Assembly (NCBI GenBank): GCA_905147135.1 | Contig: LR990054.1 | Location: forward strand, 18,327,001-18,391,000 | Source: Blastobasis lacticolella | Lineage: Eukaryota; Arthropoda; Insecta; Lepidoptera; Blastobasidae | DNA: 64,000 nt | Direction of reading: 5' to 3' | In this document: piece by piece, positions 21,776-34,841 of the stretch | Position numbering within the stretch: position 1 is the stretch's first letter | Layout of the letters: the number at the start of each line of letters is the position of its first letter | The notes under the pieces: model-generated | What the model saw: the letters and a program-made list of their open reading frames with translations, nothing else | Database searches by the model: none | Told to the model about the DNA's origin: nothing | Position numbers and translations under genes: made by a program

Positions 21776-24009
21776 GTTGCTATTTGTTTTTGGCCAAAGG
21801 ATTGGAACGGTTTCGAAGCATTTTTATATTAACACTTGTTTAGGGCAGAGTTAAAAGTTTGTGTAGTTTTATGAACCCACTCTGTTGCAATCCAATCACA
21901 GATTACTCTTTTTTGTAGCAGAAATTTGTGTTTTGCTGTAGTAATGGCACTAATAATAGGTAGACTTCCTTCCGTACAGTCTTCCTTCATCCATTCATTC
22001 GTGTCCTCCGATCAGCCGCGGTCGTTCCGCCGCCGGCCTTATCCCTCGCAGTGCTCGCCGTGCTCACCGCCCGTAAATTCAATCACCGCCATTCGCCACG
22101 TCGGCGCGCCCGCGGCAATTTCGTTACTATTCCATGACAAGGATAACAAGCAGTATAATGTCAATTTTTATACAACCTTCAGTGACAGACGAGCAGACAG
22201 CCTCCTAATGGAAAGCGGCAACTGTCACATGTACGATTTATACATATGTATACGGTTAATGTAACAAAAATATATAGTGGTGTACTAAAATATTGTCTCA
22301 AGTTTTGTTGCCTGGCTTCTGAAATCTGTCTTCTGTATCGCATTTTTTTTAAACATTAAGTCATATTATACTGAAAAGAGGACACTTAGGTCTTTCAAAT
22401 TATATCCATATTCTATTTGCTACCCAATTTAGATTATTTTTCCAAAAGTCGGGCAACAAACGTAGAGTCGACTTTTTAGTCCACCAGTGTAGATCCGCGA
22501 GATGGACATCTGGGAGTTTAGGTGAGTTTCTACGCTTTCCTTGTATAGTCTATGACATGAGTTAACCCTCCAACACAGGATAACTAGATCAGGTAACTTG
22601 TTAACCGCCTGCAGTGTAACTGCCGTGGAAACCGATCCCGGTGGCGAAACCCAGCGGCACGGTTCGCGGCGCGTTCGCGTTACGAGATCCCGCCACGGAT
22701 CAGTGACACACGTACCTACACTAAGAGACGATAGGGAATTGCAAAGTTGTCGCGATGTTGCAATGTAGTATACCATAAATCTGTAAAAACAGAAACCTAT
22801 CTTCGGAAGGAGCGTTTTGACGGTGCGTGATTCCGCGGATTATCATACACGGCGGACCAAGGACGGAGTGCCATAATCTTATCTGACGCGGTGGCCAAAA
22901 CTGGGAAGTAAGTGTTGTTATTTTGAAATGTCACTTTATTGTCAACAACACCGAGGCTGTCACCGGTTCAGATAAGGTTGTGATATGTCCGCCCTACCAT
23001 GGACAACAACCTATCTACAGTGTATAATAAAACGCTCCCTTAGTGTATTTTACTAGTAATCAAATCACTCTATCCATGGAAAACGTTTCATGTCAAAATC
23101 TAGTTTAAAAGTAAGCGTAAAAACAAACAGACGTTTTAGATATAGTGTTTAAAATAAAACGATACAGTTATTTTTTATAGGATTAACAATACTCCAATAT
23201 GTATGCCTTGCTTTTGTTCAACTAAAATAATTTTATCAACAGTTTTCTTTTACACATTTACCAAATAAATTGCAAATGCCAACACATACGGCATAATAAA
23301 GCGAACCTATTTGCATTTTACCGTAATAAGTTGTCTTCGCTGCCGGCCGCCGCAACACAAATCACTTCTCATGCTTTTTTTCTGAAAACAAAGCTTGTAA
23401 AAGTGGCGGGGAAAGCGAGCAAGCGTCCCGTGAAATGGACAGCCTGGAGTCCGCTCCAGTGGCCTCGAATCTTAGCACCATCGGCGCTGGATCCAGCGTT
23501 CTTTCCGTTTATCTAGAAACCGTTTTGTTACTTTTCGTTAGCAAACTCATTATTTATATTCTTTACAAATAAACACAAAAAATGGCACCGCTTGCTCTCC
23601 GGCGGAGTAGTATATTGCGCGAACGCAATATTCTTGTCGTTTCGTAACAAGCGAATATAGCCTTAGAAGCTAACTAGCTAGGGCCTCGGTAAAGAAGAAA
23701 ATGGACAGCAGCGTTTTGATAAGTAGGCTTAAGGGGTCCGACGCGTACCTCGAGGAACCGGGTTCGAAAACTTCGAACCGCAGTGCCGCCATGTACCAAT
23801 GACTCTTTTACTCTTCTGACTCCACTCTTTTGAATATTTAACACATTGTGTTGTGACTTCATGATGGAACTCCATTATTATGAATTGCCTGAAGATGAGT
23901 AATTCGAAACCGGTTGCAATTATATAAAATTTGTAAAATAACTTATGAGAACAAAAAGTTATTTTTCATTTTTTTACTTCTTTGTAAGCTGAACACTAAC
24001 CGATACTCT
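21776..24009. other. Non-coding, no supported gene
   Basis: GC-rich patches at 22000-22110, 22630-22710 and 23330-23500 lie in AT-rich sequence. A short family B/H-like remnant is near 22185 ('acgagcagacagcctcctaa'). The 115-codon minus frame at 22429-22776 shows no family features. Confidence 0.35.
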
Positions 24010-24255
24010 TACGGTGCGGGAAAACATCATTTTGAAACCTGCACATTCTGGCAACCGAATGTGTAACTATGATTCAATCTGGTCAGGTTCCCCTGTTAAC
24101 AGGGTCACGGAGGTCAGATGGCAGTCGCTCCACAGTCATATATATTCATTCATTATTAAGTCATTGCTTGATATGCCAAAGGCGGACTCAGGACCCTCAA
24201 TGCGAGAGCACAATCTCCCGATTGTTAACATTAACGCCAAGATGACTGACAACGT
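24010..24255 (+). mobile_element. SINE family D, 5'-truncated copy
   Basis: Shares 'cgggaaaacatc', 'aaacctgcacattc', 'gttaacagggtcacggaggt', 'cagatggcagtcgctccac' and a 'taacgccaagatgac' end with the full antisense copy at 33602-33953. The tRNA-like head is missing. Confidence 0.7.
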
Positions 24256-27240
24256 TTGTTCATAGCTGTTTATGAACCGTGACGTATTTAGGTAACCGTC
24301 AACTAACATTTGAAAATCTGGCGCTTATCCAATTTCATTCTACCATCTAACGCATTTATTACTGTTCAGCTGAATCTAGCGCTTTTTGAGCTAATTTCGC
24401 GGCCAACTCAAACTGAGATGGCAGCGTTCGCGGGCGGGCGGCACTTCTCCGCTGCAAATCGAGTGATCCATCAGCGTTTGACCGACACCCTGGAACGAAC
24501 GACAGTGGGGACATTTTAGAGCTTCATTACTGCATTTATTGTCTCCGCCGCGCCCTCCCGAATATACAGCACCGATAATGAACCTATGGATTGATTCATA
24601 AATATCGGACAATCAGACTGTTGTAATTGGAACAGCATTAATTTATTAGAGGGATAAATTAAATTGCCATTCTTTACATGTAATGGTAACTCAATTTATC
24701 GTGACATTCTTAATTGAACCGAGCTTCCATAAATACCTTAATGCATGGAAACATTAATATATGGAGAAGAGAAAAGAGGCTTGTTAGGAGTAATGTGGTT
24801 TCTGCCTATCTTAATGTGAAACGTAAGGTAACCGTAAATAGTAAATGGATAATAGTGATCTTCCGCGTTAGTCACAAGTTGTATAAAAAAAATCATCAAT
24901 CAAATAGTTATACCTAATGCCAGTGGCGTGTACCGCCTTCCGTGCGGAGGACTAATAGTCGTAGTCACCGTGTACAATACGTACCTCTGTTGTGTGTGTA
25001 TCGCTGGACAATTTGGGAAGTGTGTCATGCGAGTCATTTATTCGTGCTTCGGCGGAGTAGTGTGAAAGCAAACGAGGGTTGCGCTTTATCGTCATCAGAA
25101 CGGAAGACGAGCGCGCTGCACGCGACTCGTTGATTTGGGCGCCCAAGGACCGCTCCTTTGCTGGCACACCGCGTTATGCTTTATTGCAGTCCTTCTGGCA
25201 ATTACGACTGTTTCATTACTCTAATACTGGCTGTACTAACCGGCCATTGGAGTGGACTTCAGAACAAGAAGAGTTGTTCTACAGGCCGGCTACTTGAAAT
25301 TGTATGAGATATGTAGGTACTTTGATTTCGATAACTTTTATAGCTCGATGGGCTAGAATTGAAAATTTTGGAGTACATCCAAGACGGATTTTCACAAAGA
25401 CAGAAATTCTAGAGGTCCTAGATCAAACCTTTCATTGAGTATTACGTGGACATTATTTTGTTGAATTGAAACTATTTAAAAATAGGGTCACCGCAGAATC
25501 CGAAGCAACTAGCCCGACTCACGAGCTACACCGATGTAAATGTAACTAGGGTCATAAGACTATTCATTAGTAACAACGTAGCGTAATGAGCGTAGGTGCC
25601 GGGCCGGCGATCAATCTCCGCTCAATCAGCCGGAGCCCGGCACCGGGCGGCGGGCGGCGGGCGGCGGGCGACGGGCGGCCGGGCCCGGCACCGCTCGGGG
25701 AACTGCAAAAACCATGTTAACAAGATCGATGCCTTCCATGATCGGGCAGAACTTGAAGTGTAATCGGAATCCACTTTTCGTGTGATCAATTCGCGAATTA
25801 TGTCGAGATAAGTGTGGAATAAGAAAGATTTATTTCTGCGTATCTAAATTTTTAAATCATTGATAAATTTCATTACAATCTCGTGTTCGTTGTGAGCATA
25901 CTTTCAAAATGTAATTCAGAAGTTAGCAGCACATTTCGGAAGAGAAAGAATTTTGTAATAAACGAGCAAATGCCTAGATAATAAAGTATCGAAAAGGGTT
26001 TCGATGTACGGGCATCAGCGGCGAATTTTATCCTTCATAAAAACGATGGTACTCGATCGTATCGGATCGGTTCAGCTCGTGGCCGTCCATTGGATTGGAC
26101 AGCACGTACCTACCATCTGTAGCGTAATCGCTCATCTATACTCGTAGATGGTCCGAATCGGTGTAAATTTGTAAAAATAGTCGCCACTTAGCACATAAAA
26201 GTTGTCGAGATGAGACCGTGCGGAATTGGGCGTTTTATCAAATCAACAACCCATAATGGCCCACTGCTGGGCCTCCTCCACATGAGTAGAGGGTGTTGCC
26301 ATTATGCCTATACTTGCTACCAGGCTGAGTAGAGGTTGGTTATCCTCGCAGACACTATCAGATCATGAAGAGATTACAAATAAAAAGCTTAAAAGTTAGC
26401 AGTAGCAGTGACAAAATCGAAACGTGCAAAGAAAGGGACATTTCCAAACTCCATCAATTATTCCCAACTCGGCACCAGTCCTCGGCACCCATGGTTCCGG
26501 TCATAGATACAGACAAGTAGTAAATGGCTACAGTATGTCCCAAATCCTTACAAATTCGGGTGATGGCACGGAACCCAATTAATCTGCGTGACGCGGCGAT
26601 GCGCCCGCGCCGCGCGCTATATTTAACCCGGAATGAATGAACTCTGGTGCTCGCGCCGGAATTCTTACTATTAATATACGCGACCGCCACCGGCGGTTAC
26701 GAGCGCCGCTGTTTTGTTGATGTCGTCCTTAGAACGGCGATGACGCGATGACGCCGCCCGCGGATAGAACACATTGTCGTCACCGACAGCCCGTAATAGT
26801 TCAGCCTCCGTCTTAGTGAAGGGCTTTGCCGTAATCTCCACGGGTTACAGGCAGGTAGGTGGGATTTGGCGTTTTAGTGCAGGTGGTGGTCTAGACATGA
26901 AGACTCGCCTTGTAACAAGGGGTTGGTGCTATAGCATAGGTAGTACATCTATCATAATTGGTATTTCTTCGTTGTAATTTCATTCAGGCACGGTCGACAG
27001 CAACAGCCCATCCCGTTTATGACCTAAGTACCATAGCGACTTGTAAAAGTTGCGATTGTGACAGGTGTTAGTCACTACAACTGAGCAATCCGCGTACTCG
27101 GAAATACAGCGATCAATTTTGTGCACGCGGCGCCAGTTTTGTCAGCCTGTTAGCGACTCGATGGGCGACACCAACTGTGTGAAAATGAGATTTGAATGAA
27201 TTAAAGCAAAATTTTTCCTCCATATATATTTAACTATATA
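24256..27240. other. Non-coding, no supported gene
   Basis: Contains a GGC/GGGC-rich microsatellite-like block at 25630-25700 and a short RTE or family A tail ('cccactgctgggcctcc') near 26262. GC-rich patches at 24410-24570 and 26570-26780 have no supported frames. Confidence 0.35.
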
Positions 27241-27253
27241 ATTTCCGTTGCAG

Positions 27254-27622
27254 AAAGTCGCCGACGCTGTTATAAGATTGACGTCATTGCGTGTTGATTG
27301 TTTTCCTGTGGCATTTTGGCTCCCGAATGGATGGACCGATTACGATGCGGTTGCGGTTATGAACTATGGTTTAATTAAGGCAGTTTTAGCCACGTTTCAT
27401 AAAACCGGTTCAGTAATGAAGTTATTTGAAGTCGCTCGGTGGCTAGTCCACAGATTTCAACTATCTTCCAAATTACTGAACCAAGCTGTTGCAAAATTCA
27501 AGCTCTACACACAGCACTACCCTCGGATCAAGTTCACTAGAAGTATACCAAACTGCAATTTTGCAGCTGACGTGCAGGTCGAGTGGAGTTTGTTTGAACC
27601 AGCAGGCGTCACATATTTGTGG
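27254..27622 (+). CDS. Candidate internal exon, 123 codons, unknown gene
   Basis: A pyrimidine-rich tract and TTGCAG acceptor precede 27254, and a strong GTATGT donor follows 27622. The 369 bases between them are open in one frame and exactly 123 codons long, so the exon would be symmetric (phase 0 at both ends). Residues include FWLPNGWTDYDAVAVMNYG and then a helical, basic stretch FEVARWLVHRFQLSSKLL. It is the longest open frame in the window outside the genes and known repeats. Codon choice is not clearly biased, and no family is recognised. It may be an orphan exon of a gene nested in the Liprin-alpha region, a decayed transposon segment, or chance. Confidence 0.3.
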
Positions 27623-27800
27623 GTATGTTCCATGTACCTATTAGGTACCTAAGTAAACGTAAAAGTAAACGAGAGCACAAATAGTATACTTACAAGAAAA
27701 TTTTGTTAACAGACTGAAACGTTAATTACTTACTAGCATAACAAGAGCCTATGAAAAGTTCATTTTTGAAAATGAAGCTTCACAGCTAATGTCGAAGTTT
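27623..27800. other. AT-rich, nothing recognised
   Basis: No frame or repeat signature seen. Confidence 0.4.
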
Positions 27801-28057
27801 CATCATTATTTCAGCTCAACAGTCCACTGCAGGACTTAGGCCCTCTCCCACGAAAGCGGAGGTTATTGCCATGATCTCCACGCTTGGCAGGCGGGTTGGA
27901 GATCGCAGTAATATAAATATTACAATGGAAAACGCTGCTGCCCATTTTCCAGCCTATGGAGACTCTAGATCTTTTGCCACGAAAACATTAGTTGCCTTGT
28001 ATGATACCCACGAATGTAAGAGGTTGGTTCTATTCTACTCTGCCGGACACCACACGG
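27801..28057 (-). mobile_element. Family A SINE-like element
   Basis: The plus strand runs from 'catcattatttcagc' through 'ggcaggcgggttggagatcg', 'cccattttccagcc' and 'gccttgtatgatacccacga' to 'ggacaccacacgg'. In sense orientation it starts CCGTGTGGTGTCCGGCAGAG and ends in a (GAT)n-like tail. The length is about 257 bases, as in the copies with target duplications at 33041-33297 and 36620-36876. Confidence 0.75.
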
Positions 28058-29720
28058 ATATTTTGTCACAAATACCGGCTGCGGGCCGCAAACAGCCCGG
28101 GCTGATAGGACAGATATTTCGACGTACGCGGGTAATGTACGCGGTAGGAAACCCAGAACATTCTCTAAAATATGTGACAATGAACTCGATAGTTTAAAAT
28201 AAGATAAGATTATGATAAGAGATTTGCTTCAGACAACAACACAACATAATCGGCCGACAACGTCAGTTAGAACCGCGTCGCACCACCCGGCGGCGGCCGG
28301 TTTCTAGCTTCGCGGAGGCGCTCCCGAAGCAGCGCCGGGCGGATATCAGCGTTCACAGCTCATGAAGCTCGCGAATGGCTCGTTTGCGGATCAATCGAGC
28401 CATCGCGGCACGATCAAAGCCGCTCTCGACACCAATCAGCCGTCGAGTGCACGCCGCGGACAGAATTTCAATTCGCGCTTTCGGATATCGAACAATAATG
28501 TTGTTCGGCGTTGTAGGGTTTGCAATAGATAAACATGACACGAGAACAGCAGTTCTTACGGTTGTCATGAAATCGTAGATATTGTTAAAGTATTGATACA
28601 TTCCACTCACAGATATTGTACAAAGAAGGCTTTATTTCGTAGAAGCAAACGGGCTTAGACCTCTCAAAATAGGAGACAGCGATTTTTTAAATGTATTTTA
28701 AACACTACGACATCCAACCATGATCTTCACTAATGTGAAGGTGGTTCAACTCCAACAGTGGACTGGTACGAACTATTGATGATGATGGTGAACCTTTTGA
28801 TGGTGATGATGATGATGATTACGGGCAAGACCCTCTAATAATTTGGAAAAGCTTCAATACTAAATACTATATTAGTTTATTGTGCCTGATGTAAGCCGTG
28901 GCTGTCACCCATTATGAGTTCAGTACTTAGAGTACGCACTATACCGTGGCCACGTGTTTGACGTACCTATGTATCTTCGTGATATTTATAACATTTTAAT
29001 ATGTAATTTAACAATGGGGATTAATTTGTCTAAGTAGGAATATTGCAACGATTTTATTCACATGCAGTCTAGGAAATCCTGTTATTCTCTTTACTTATTT
29101 AAATTAAACAATACACGTTACCACGCTGTTGCATTTCTAATAAACGAGGAAATTAAAACCAACAATGGAATATTATGGGTTTCCGGGCTTATTCATATAA
29201 TTGGATATAAACCTATTGTGGATATTTAATATAAGCTGCAATGTACATCTTAGTATCAATATTTTGCTTTACATCTCTGTTGACCCCGTTCAGGGATATA
29301 CCATTAGTAGAGCTCCTGTTACGTTACGACGACGCAGCGCGTGCGCGAGATCCATAATGCACGATGACGGCGGCGTCGTAAACCTTTCAGTTTTTATAGT
29401 GTTTATAAAATACACAGTTACTAAGAACTGCGTACGCGATGCTAACGAACCAGTGAAACTTGTAAACGAATAAATGTTTATTTATTTATACCCTATAGGC
29501 TTACATTGCATAGAATCCAAACATTTATTACGTTATCAATTATCTTAACGACTTACTATCGAATTTGAGAGATAATGCAGCGGCGCATTAGCGTAACAAG
29601 TATTAATAATGCTGTCCTACTTTCAGTTAGGTGTTGCTATCCTATTGTTGAGAGCACGCAACACCTGGATGAAATAGTATAATATATGTAAACATTGCAT
29701 TGTATTTTCAGTCATATCTT
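28058..29720. other. Non-coding with (GAT)n near 28757-28820
   Basis: GC-rich patch at 28240-28480 without a supported frame. The (GAT)n run follows 'ccaacagtggactgg', so it is probably the tail of another decayed family A or RTE copy. Confidence 0.4.
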
Positions 29721-29943
29721 GGACAACTCACACAGCGCCGTCTAGCCCCAAAGTAAGCCAAGCTTGAGTTATGGGTACTAGAAAACTGATAAAGTACTTA
29801 TAACTAAATACATATAACACCCAGACCCGTATTAGAAGTTAAAATTCATAATTTCAATTTCTATCCGGCCGGGAATCGAACCCGGGACCTCTGCGTGGCA
29901 GACCTGGCCTGGCGGCATGTTGACCAACTGAACCACTCAGGTC
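29721..29943 (-). mobile_element. tRNA-derived SINE, family C, antisense copy
   Basis: The reverse complement of 6180-6447 in order: 'cacacagcgccgtctagccc', 'cacccagacccg', the antisense B box GGAATCGAACC and the tRNA-like head ending '...accactcaggtc'. The B box core is intact. Confidence 0.8.
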
Positions 29944-30844
29944 AAATAGACTTAATACTACAGTCAGGCCCTTCACTTGAAAACACTGACTGCTATTAAA
30001 TAAATTTCCAAACAGTACACATAACGCCATCTACCGTGGGGTGGCAGAATCAGTAGCTGTTTGACCCACGCACGCAGAGAACCTCCGTTAGGTTCTATTC
30101 TACGAAAAGGCGTCGAGACGAGTTGCCGCCGTTTCTCGCTAGAGGGACCCACCGTATGCAGGCTTCGAAGGCAAGCCAGTGCACGGCAGGCACATTCCAT
30201 CGGTCAGGGTTAATAGTGAATAACACATGCATAGCAAACATTTACTTAATGTTTACTTTTAACTTGGGTAAACAACACTGCCAACCATAGAACAAGCAGC
30301 GGGTCTATAGTACAGTCGCTAGAGAAAGATAAAAAAGAAGGCGCCTCATTCAGTTTATTTAAAATTTATAAAAAGTTTCGCTGTAAGCTCGAGCACGATA
30401 AATAGAGAGAAAAATAATAACAGAACAACACACCATAATAATATTTCAGAGCTCGTTGAGGTTTAACATGTTTATCATCAGTCTATACGCCCCAATGTCG
30501 AGGCACAGGCTTTTAAACACGCATTCTCATTAACAGCCCGCAACAGACCACTGTCGGGATTTGACCTTCTTCAATATTCGGTTTTATCACAATCTACACT
30601 AACACATATCAGAAAATACTGCAACCCATACATAACCTAGCTAACCGATCTCCATCATCTGAAATCAGGCGCCTTGTATAACCCTCATGAATGAGAGGGT
30701 TCTATTCTGCCGTTCACGACACAGCTATTCATCATTGTTAACATGCCTAATTTTCATATGTAACTTGGTAAGAGGAAGAGTTAGGAGAGGATACACATTA
30801 CGCAGCATCACGGTGACGCTGTTTCCTGAGACATCTTCAATTTG
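29944..30844. other. Non-coding, no supported gene
   Basis: No recognised repeat or frame. The plus-strand frame starting at 30687 runs on into the family B repeat and is not a gene. Confidence 0.35.
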
Positions 30845-31205
30845 GTTGGTTATACTAAGTCTAAGAGAAGTAGGGCATAGCGGGGTATCTCGTTCGAATT
30901 GGAGCCGCCCGACTGGGGAAGTACCTCCACCTTACAGAATATCGCAGCTAAATAATACTCTTTTAAATAGTATTGTGTTTCTGCCGGTGAGTAAGGTTTC
31001 CAGTGCTCTATGGGGTGAGGATTTAGGGAACCGTGGCTTTGGCAGTGGAGTGGCATTTGCCTTTTTGCTGCCAGAGCAACGTGTTATAGAGGTGGGCAAC
31101 GCATTAGCGATACTCTTGGTGTTGCTAATGTCTATAGGCAGTGGTGACCACTTTCCATCATGTGGCCCGCTTGCCTGTTTGCCTACCGTATGACATAAAA
31201 AAAAA
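30845..31205 (+). mobile_element. LINE 3'-end fragment, family B (best copy)
   Basis: Contains 'tggagccgcccgactgggga', 'gtttccagtgctctatgggg', 'ggaaccgtggctttggcagt', 'gcgatactcttggtgttgc' and 'accactttccatcatg', and ends in 'ataaaaaaaaa'. Fragments recur at 1024-1210, 20855-20945, 52240-52450, 53335-53430 and 58510-58615. In the 52240 copy the same 3' end directly follows a LINE ORF2 C-terminus, which ties this family to an autonomous LINE. Confidence 0.7.
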
Positions 31206-33030
31206 TACAGACCTATGAAACAGCACGTTAACGTGCGAATTCGGCTTCCATATCCCCGGCCTGAACCTACCACCGCTCAAGCTCCTACCGACGCGGCAAC
31301 GTCTCGGTCATACAGACCGTATTAGACCTAATTACGGGACCTAATCGCCGGCCTAAGGGATACCGGCGGGGACGCCCTCCGAGGCAGCCGCCGCCGCGCG
31401 CGCCACCAGCCTCGCGGCGCCGTCGCTGACACCCATTTGTATTCATGTTTGTAAACGGCGCGCCGCGTTTTGAATTACAATGTGCGAATCGATGCCGCGT
31501 TAAACGGGCCGCAGATGGCCGCCGCCGCAGCGTCCCCCACAGAGACGCAAATAGACGTACATATTCCTTATTTGGTGTATACTGTATGTATACAATAACA
31601 CAAACGAACACATGCCCGCAGTGTTAACGCAATTTGCGCATTGTAATTAAAGTAACTTTATGTTTGAAAGGAAGAGGCTCAATGAATCAAATTATTAGCG
31701 TATGCCGCACTGAGACACTCACAAGGGCTTTATGAAGGGTTTTTGAGGGTGAATTTAACGTACAGATAGTCAGGCAGAACAGACTGTTAGTTGGCTTGGC
31801 AATTTTGTTGCACTTACGTCAACTGCATAAGAACTGCATACAACCGCAATTACCGCTGGACCATTATATTTCAACGCGTGGGGAATAACAATACTTTCAT
31901 CAACAGGATACAGGCTAATCAGTTGTTAAACTGCCTGCTTGATTAAAGATAATAATAACAACAATAATTTTATGTTAGGTCGTAGCAGCAGCGCTTACCG
32001 CGATACTTTATTGGCCGCAACCTGCGCAAAGTCGTCGATCGAACGCGCGCGATGCGTCTCCGCAAGTTATAGACAAATCCATTACAGGCGGGCTTTATTA
32101 GCTTACCCGCACAATATCCGTTGGCCGGATATAACCGGATTACACCGCGCGGCGGCGGCGGCTCGCGCGTCGGACGAGTACCTAACGCCATTAGGAGTAA
32201 GCAGCATCGCCTTGCGAGCGCCCAGCTGACTCGCCGCGCTGGGCCAAAATATTTTTGGAAATAGCAACACTGAATTTCTCGTAAGTGGGTAAAGGTTAGG
32301 GTGCGCAGGTGGTGGGTAACTGTACGTCATCTCATGCAATTTCAGTCACAATGGAGCGCTTTACGAGACAACAGCGTGCTTTTTGTGTTAAACTATTTTA
32401 CAATCCTACGTTACTATACGACGCTTGTTTAGACCTTAATACGGATTAAGTCGTGTAAGTGAGTGTCGAAGTGTTAATTAAATTAAATCTTGTGTCAAGA
32501 AGTTCGAGCAGACAGGCTCCACAACGAACATTAACAAACAGGGCAGCCACGTTCAAGAAGTGATGAGAAATTTCCGTAAGGAACGATCCAGAATTATCTA
32601 CGCATAAGCGTTCGGTGGCTCTGGACTGTGAATTCAGTGAAATACGTAATGTGTGGGGATACCAGCAAGGTCGAGTTTACCTTCATAAACCGATGGCAAT
32701 GCCCCAATTAAAGCAAAACATCAACGAGAAGGTAGCCACGATTCCCAACATCATTAGGAGTTCTCCAAACTTTGCGGAATCGATTGCATGAGTGCCAACG
32801 ACGTGACGGGGCAAATCTCGACGATGTCATTTATAAAAAATAAATTGTATTATACGTTAACTACATTGAATAAATGGGTTATGAAATAACACTTCTGGTT
32901 CTATTTCTATTTATGGTTCAAAAGTAAAAAATATTTGGCCTATCCTGTATAAGCTAGATTCCTTACATATTGTTTGTTTACGATACCCATAGAATGACTT
33001 AGTTAGACTTAAAATGAATACTCTTAAGTT
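31206..33030. other. Non-coding, no supported gene
   Basis: GC-rich patches at 31330-31560 and 31990-32240 carry conflicting short frames on both strands. No repeat signature was identified. Confidence 0.35.
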
Positions 33031-33040
33031 ATAGTCATAT

Positions 33041-33297
33041 GGCCGTGTGGTGTTCGGCAGAGTAGAATAGCACCAACCCCTTACTCTTGGGTGTCGTACA
33101 AGGCGACTGATGTTTTCGAGGCAAAAGATCAAGAGTCTCCGTAGTATGGAAAATGGGCAGCAGCATTTTCAATTATTATATTCAAACACTGCGATCTCCA
33201 ACCCGGCTGCCAAGCGTGGAGATTATGGCAATAACCTCCCCTTTTGTGGGAGAGGCCCTAAGTCCTGCAGTGGATTGTTACGGGCTGTGGTGTGGTG
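33041..33297 (+). mobile_element. Family A SINE-like element with target duplication
   Basis: The element is exactly 257 bases, from 'ggccgtgtggtgttcggcag' to 'ctgtggtgtggtg'. ATAGTCATAT lies immediately before it (33031-33040) and is repeated immediately after it (33298-33307). A 10-base duplication and a GGTG-rich 3' tail point to target-primed retroposition. Confidence 0.85.
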
Positions 33298-33423
33298 ATA
33301 GTCATATGTTTTAAGTAAGATAGTATACTAATCTCAAGGAGTTGTTGCAGTAACTGACCGTACTACGGCGCTTGGCGAGGACCGCCACTTTATGTAACTA
33401 ACCTATTCTGATTTGTATAATAA

Positions 33424-33589
33424 TCATCTTGGCGTTAATGTCCCGGGCCCGGGGATAATTGATAAGGTATTAAACGAGGGTCCGGGGTCCGCTTTGACCT
33501 TGATCCAGGATTTGGCAAATCAGGTAATTATAGTGGAGCGACTGCCATCTGACCTTGTGACCATGTTTACAGGGGAACCTGACCAGATT
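33424..33589 (-). mobile_element. SINE family D fragment, antisense
   Basis: Covers the 3' half of family D ('catcttggcgttaatgtccc' to 'ggggaacctgaccagatt' on the plus strand). It is separated by an A-run (33590-33601) from the full copy to the right, suggesting a head-to-tail insertion. Confidence 0.65.
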
Positions 33590-33601
33590 AAAAAAAAAAA
33601 A

Positions 33602-33953
33602 CTTCTTGGCGTTAATGGCCCGGTTGTGATCTCGCGCACGAGGGCCCGGGGTCCACCTTGACCATGATCCAGGATTTGGCAGGTCAGGTAATTACAGTGG
33701 AGCGACTGCCATCTGACCTCCATGACCCTGCTACCAGGGGAACCTGAACTGATTTGATCATGGTTACACATCCAGTCGCCTGAATGTGCAGGTTTCATCA
33801 CGATGTTTTCCCTCACCGTAAGAGCATCGGTTAGTATTCAATTAATGTACATAACTCAGAAAACAGTCATTGGTACATGGCCGGGGCGGGATTTGAACCC
33901 GGGACCCCTGGCTTACGAGTCGTATACTCTAACCGCTTGGCCACCGACACTCT
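33602..33953 (-). mobile_element. tRNA-derived SINE, family D, full copy
   Basis: On the minus strand the head reads GGTGGCCAAGCGGTTAGAG (A box, 33928-33946) and GGTTCAAATCC (B box, 33889-33899), which are RNA polymerase III promoter elements. The body follows with AAAACATCGTGATGAAACC and CAGATGGCAGTCGCTCC, ending TAACGCCAAGAAG and a T-run. It is about 350 bases long. The head keeps a tRNA-like look but is not a working tRNA gene. Confidence 0.8.
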
Positions 33954-33999
33954 AACCTGACTAGATTTAATCATGATTTTATCAGTCATCATCATGGTG

Positions 34000-34148
34000 C
34001 AGGTTTCATCAGGATGTTTTCCTTCACCATAAATGATAAGAAGGTCGGTTAGTGTTCAACTAATGTACAGAACGAAGTCAGGAAAAGAAGGCCGCTTTAG
34101 GGTTCGAACCCAATACCTCTGTCTCACGATCACTAGGCCACCGACGCG
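34000..34148 (-). mobile_element. SINE family D, 5' part
   Basis: Antisense head with B box GGTTCGAACC near 34111 and 'aggccaccgacgcgtcg', followed by part of the body ('gcaggtttcatcaggatg'). The 3' half is absent. Confidence 0.65.
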
Positions 34149-34841
34149 TCGAGACGCTCCTCAGTTATTTTGATAGGTATCTCATAATATTTCTACGCTA
34201 AAGGTATATCGTTCATATTTGTTCTCGTTCCATCTGCTACGAGGCCTATACGGCTTCAGATTTTGTGTTTAGGTAGAAAGAAAACTGCGTGGGTGAACTC
34301 GCAAGCTAAAGTTAAATACAAATACATAATGTTTATCATCAATAAAAATAAAAATACGTACAACAGAATGGATATCTTGTGACTTTGCCGTATCTTACGT
34401 GGCGTATCATGTGATTTGGATTTTTGACGTTTCTGCAACGAAAACGATTCGTTTGTTTCGTTGCCAAGAATTGCATCGCGCGGCGGGCGCGGCGCAAGCG
34501 CATCGTGTCGTCACAGATACCGCACAACGGCGGCCATCTTTATAACATTGGTAGGTATATATTCATAATGATTCATCGACCACTCGATGTTTGTTTGGGT
34601 TAAATCATCATATGTACCTAATTTAGATACGTATTCGGTATTGGGCCTTGGCATTTCCTACAGATTATGTTAATCTCGTACGAATATTAGGCAGGTACGT
34701 GCAAAGGAATTTTGTTAACTCACTGTAGGTATGTCGTTTTGATTAATTTAGGAGTTTGTGCACCCACTCATCGTTCATCATTAGTTTTAAAGGTAGATTT
34801 GCCTAAATTTTGAGTATCAAGTACCATTTAAATATTTCTAG
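34149..34841. other. AT-rich, nothing recognised
   Basis: A short GC-rich patch at 34480-34540 has no frame. It ends in a pyrimidine-rich 'aatatttctag' that could serve as a splice acceptor. Confidence 0.35.

Noticed and set aside
22429..22776. 115-codon minus frame
   Set aside because: No bias, splice framing or similarity.
30687..31193. 168-codon plus-strand open frame
   Set aside because: Most of it lies on the family B LINE 3' untranslated end; the frame is not kept in other copies of the repeat.
33880..33953. tRNA gene on the minus strand
   Set aside because: A and B boxes are good, but it is the head of SINE family D.
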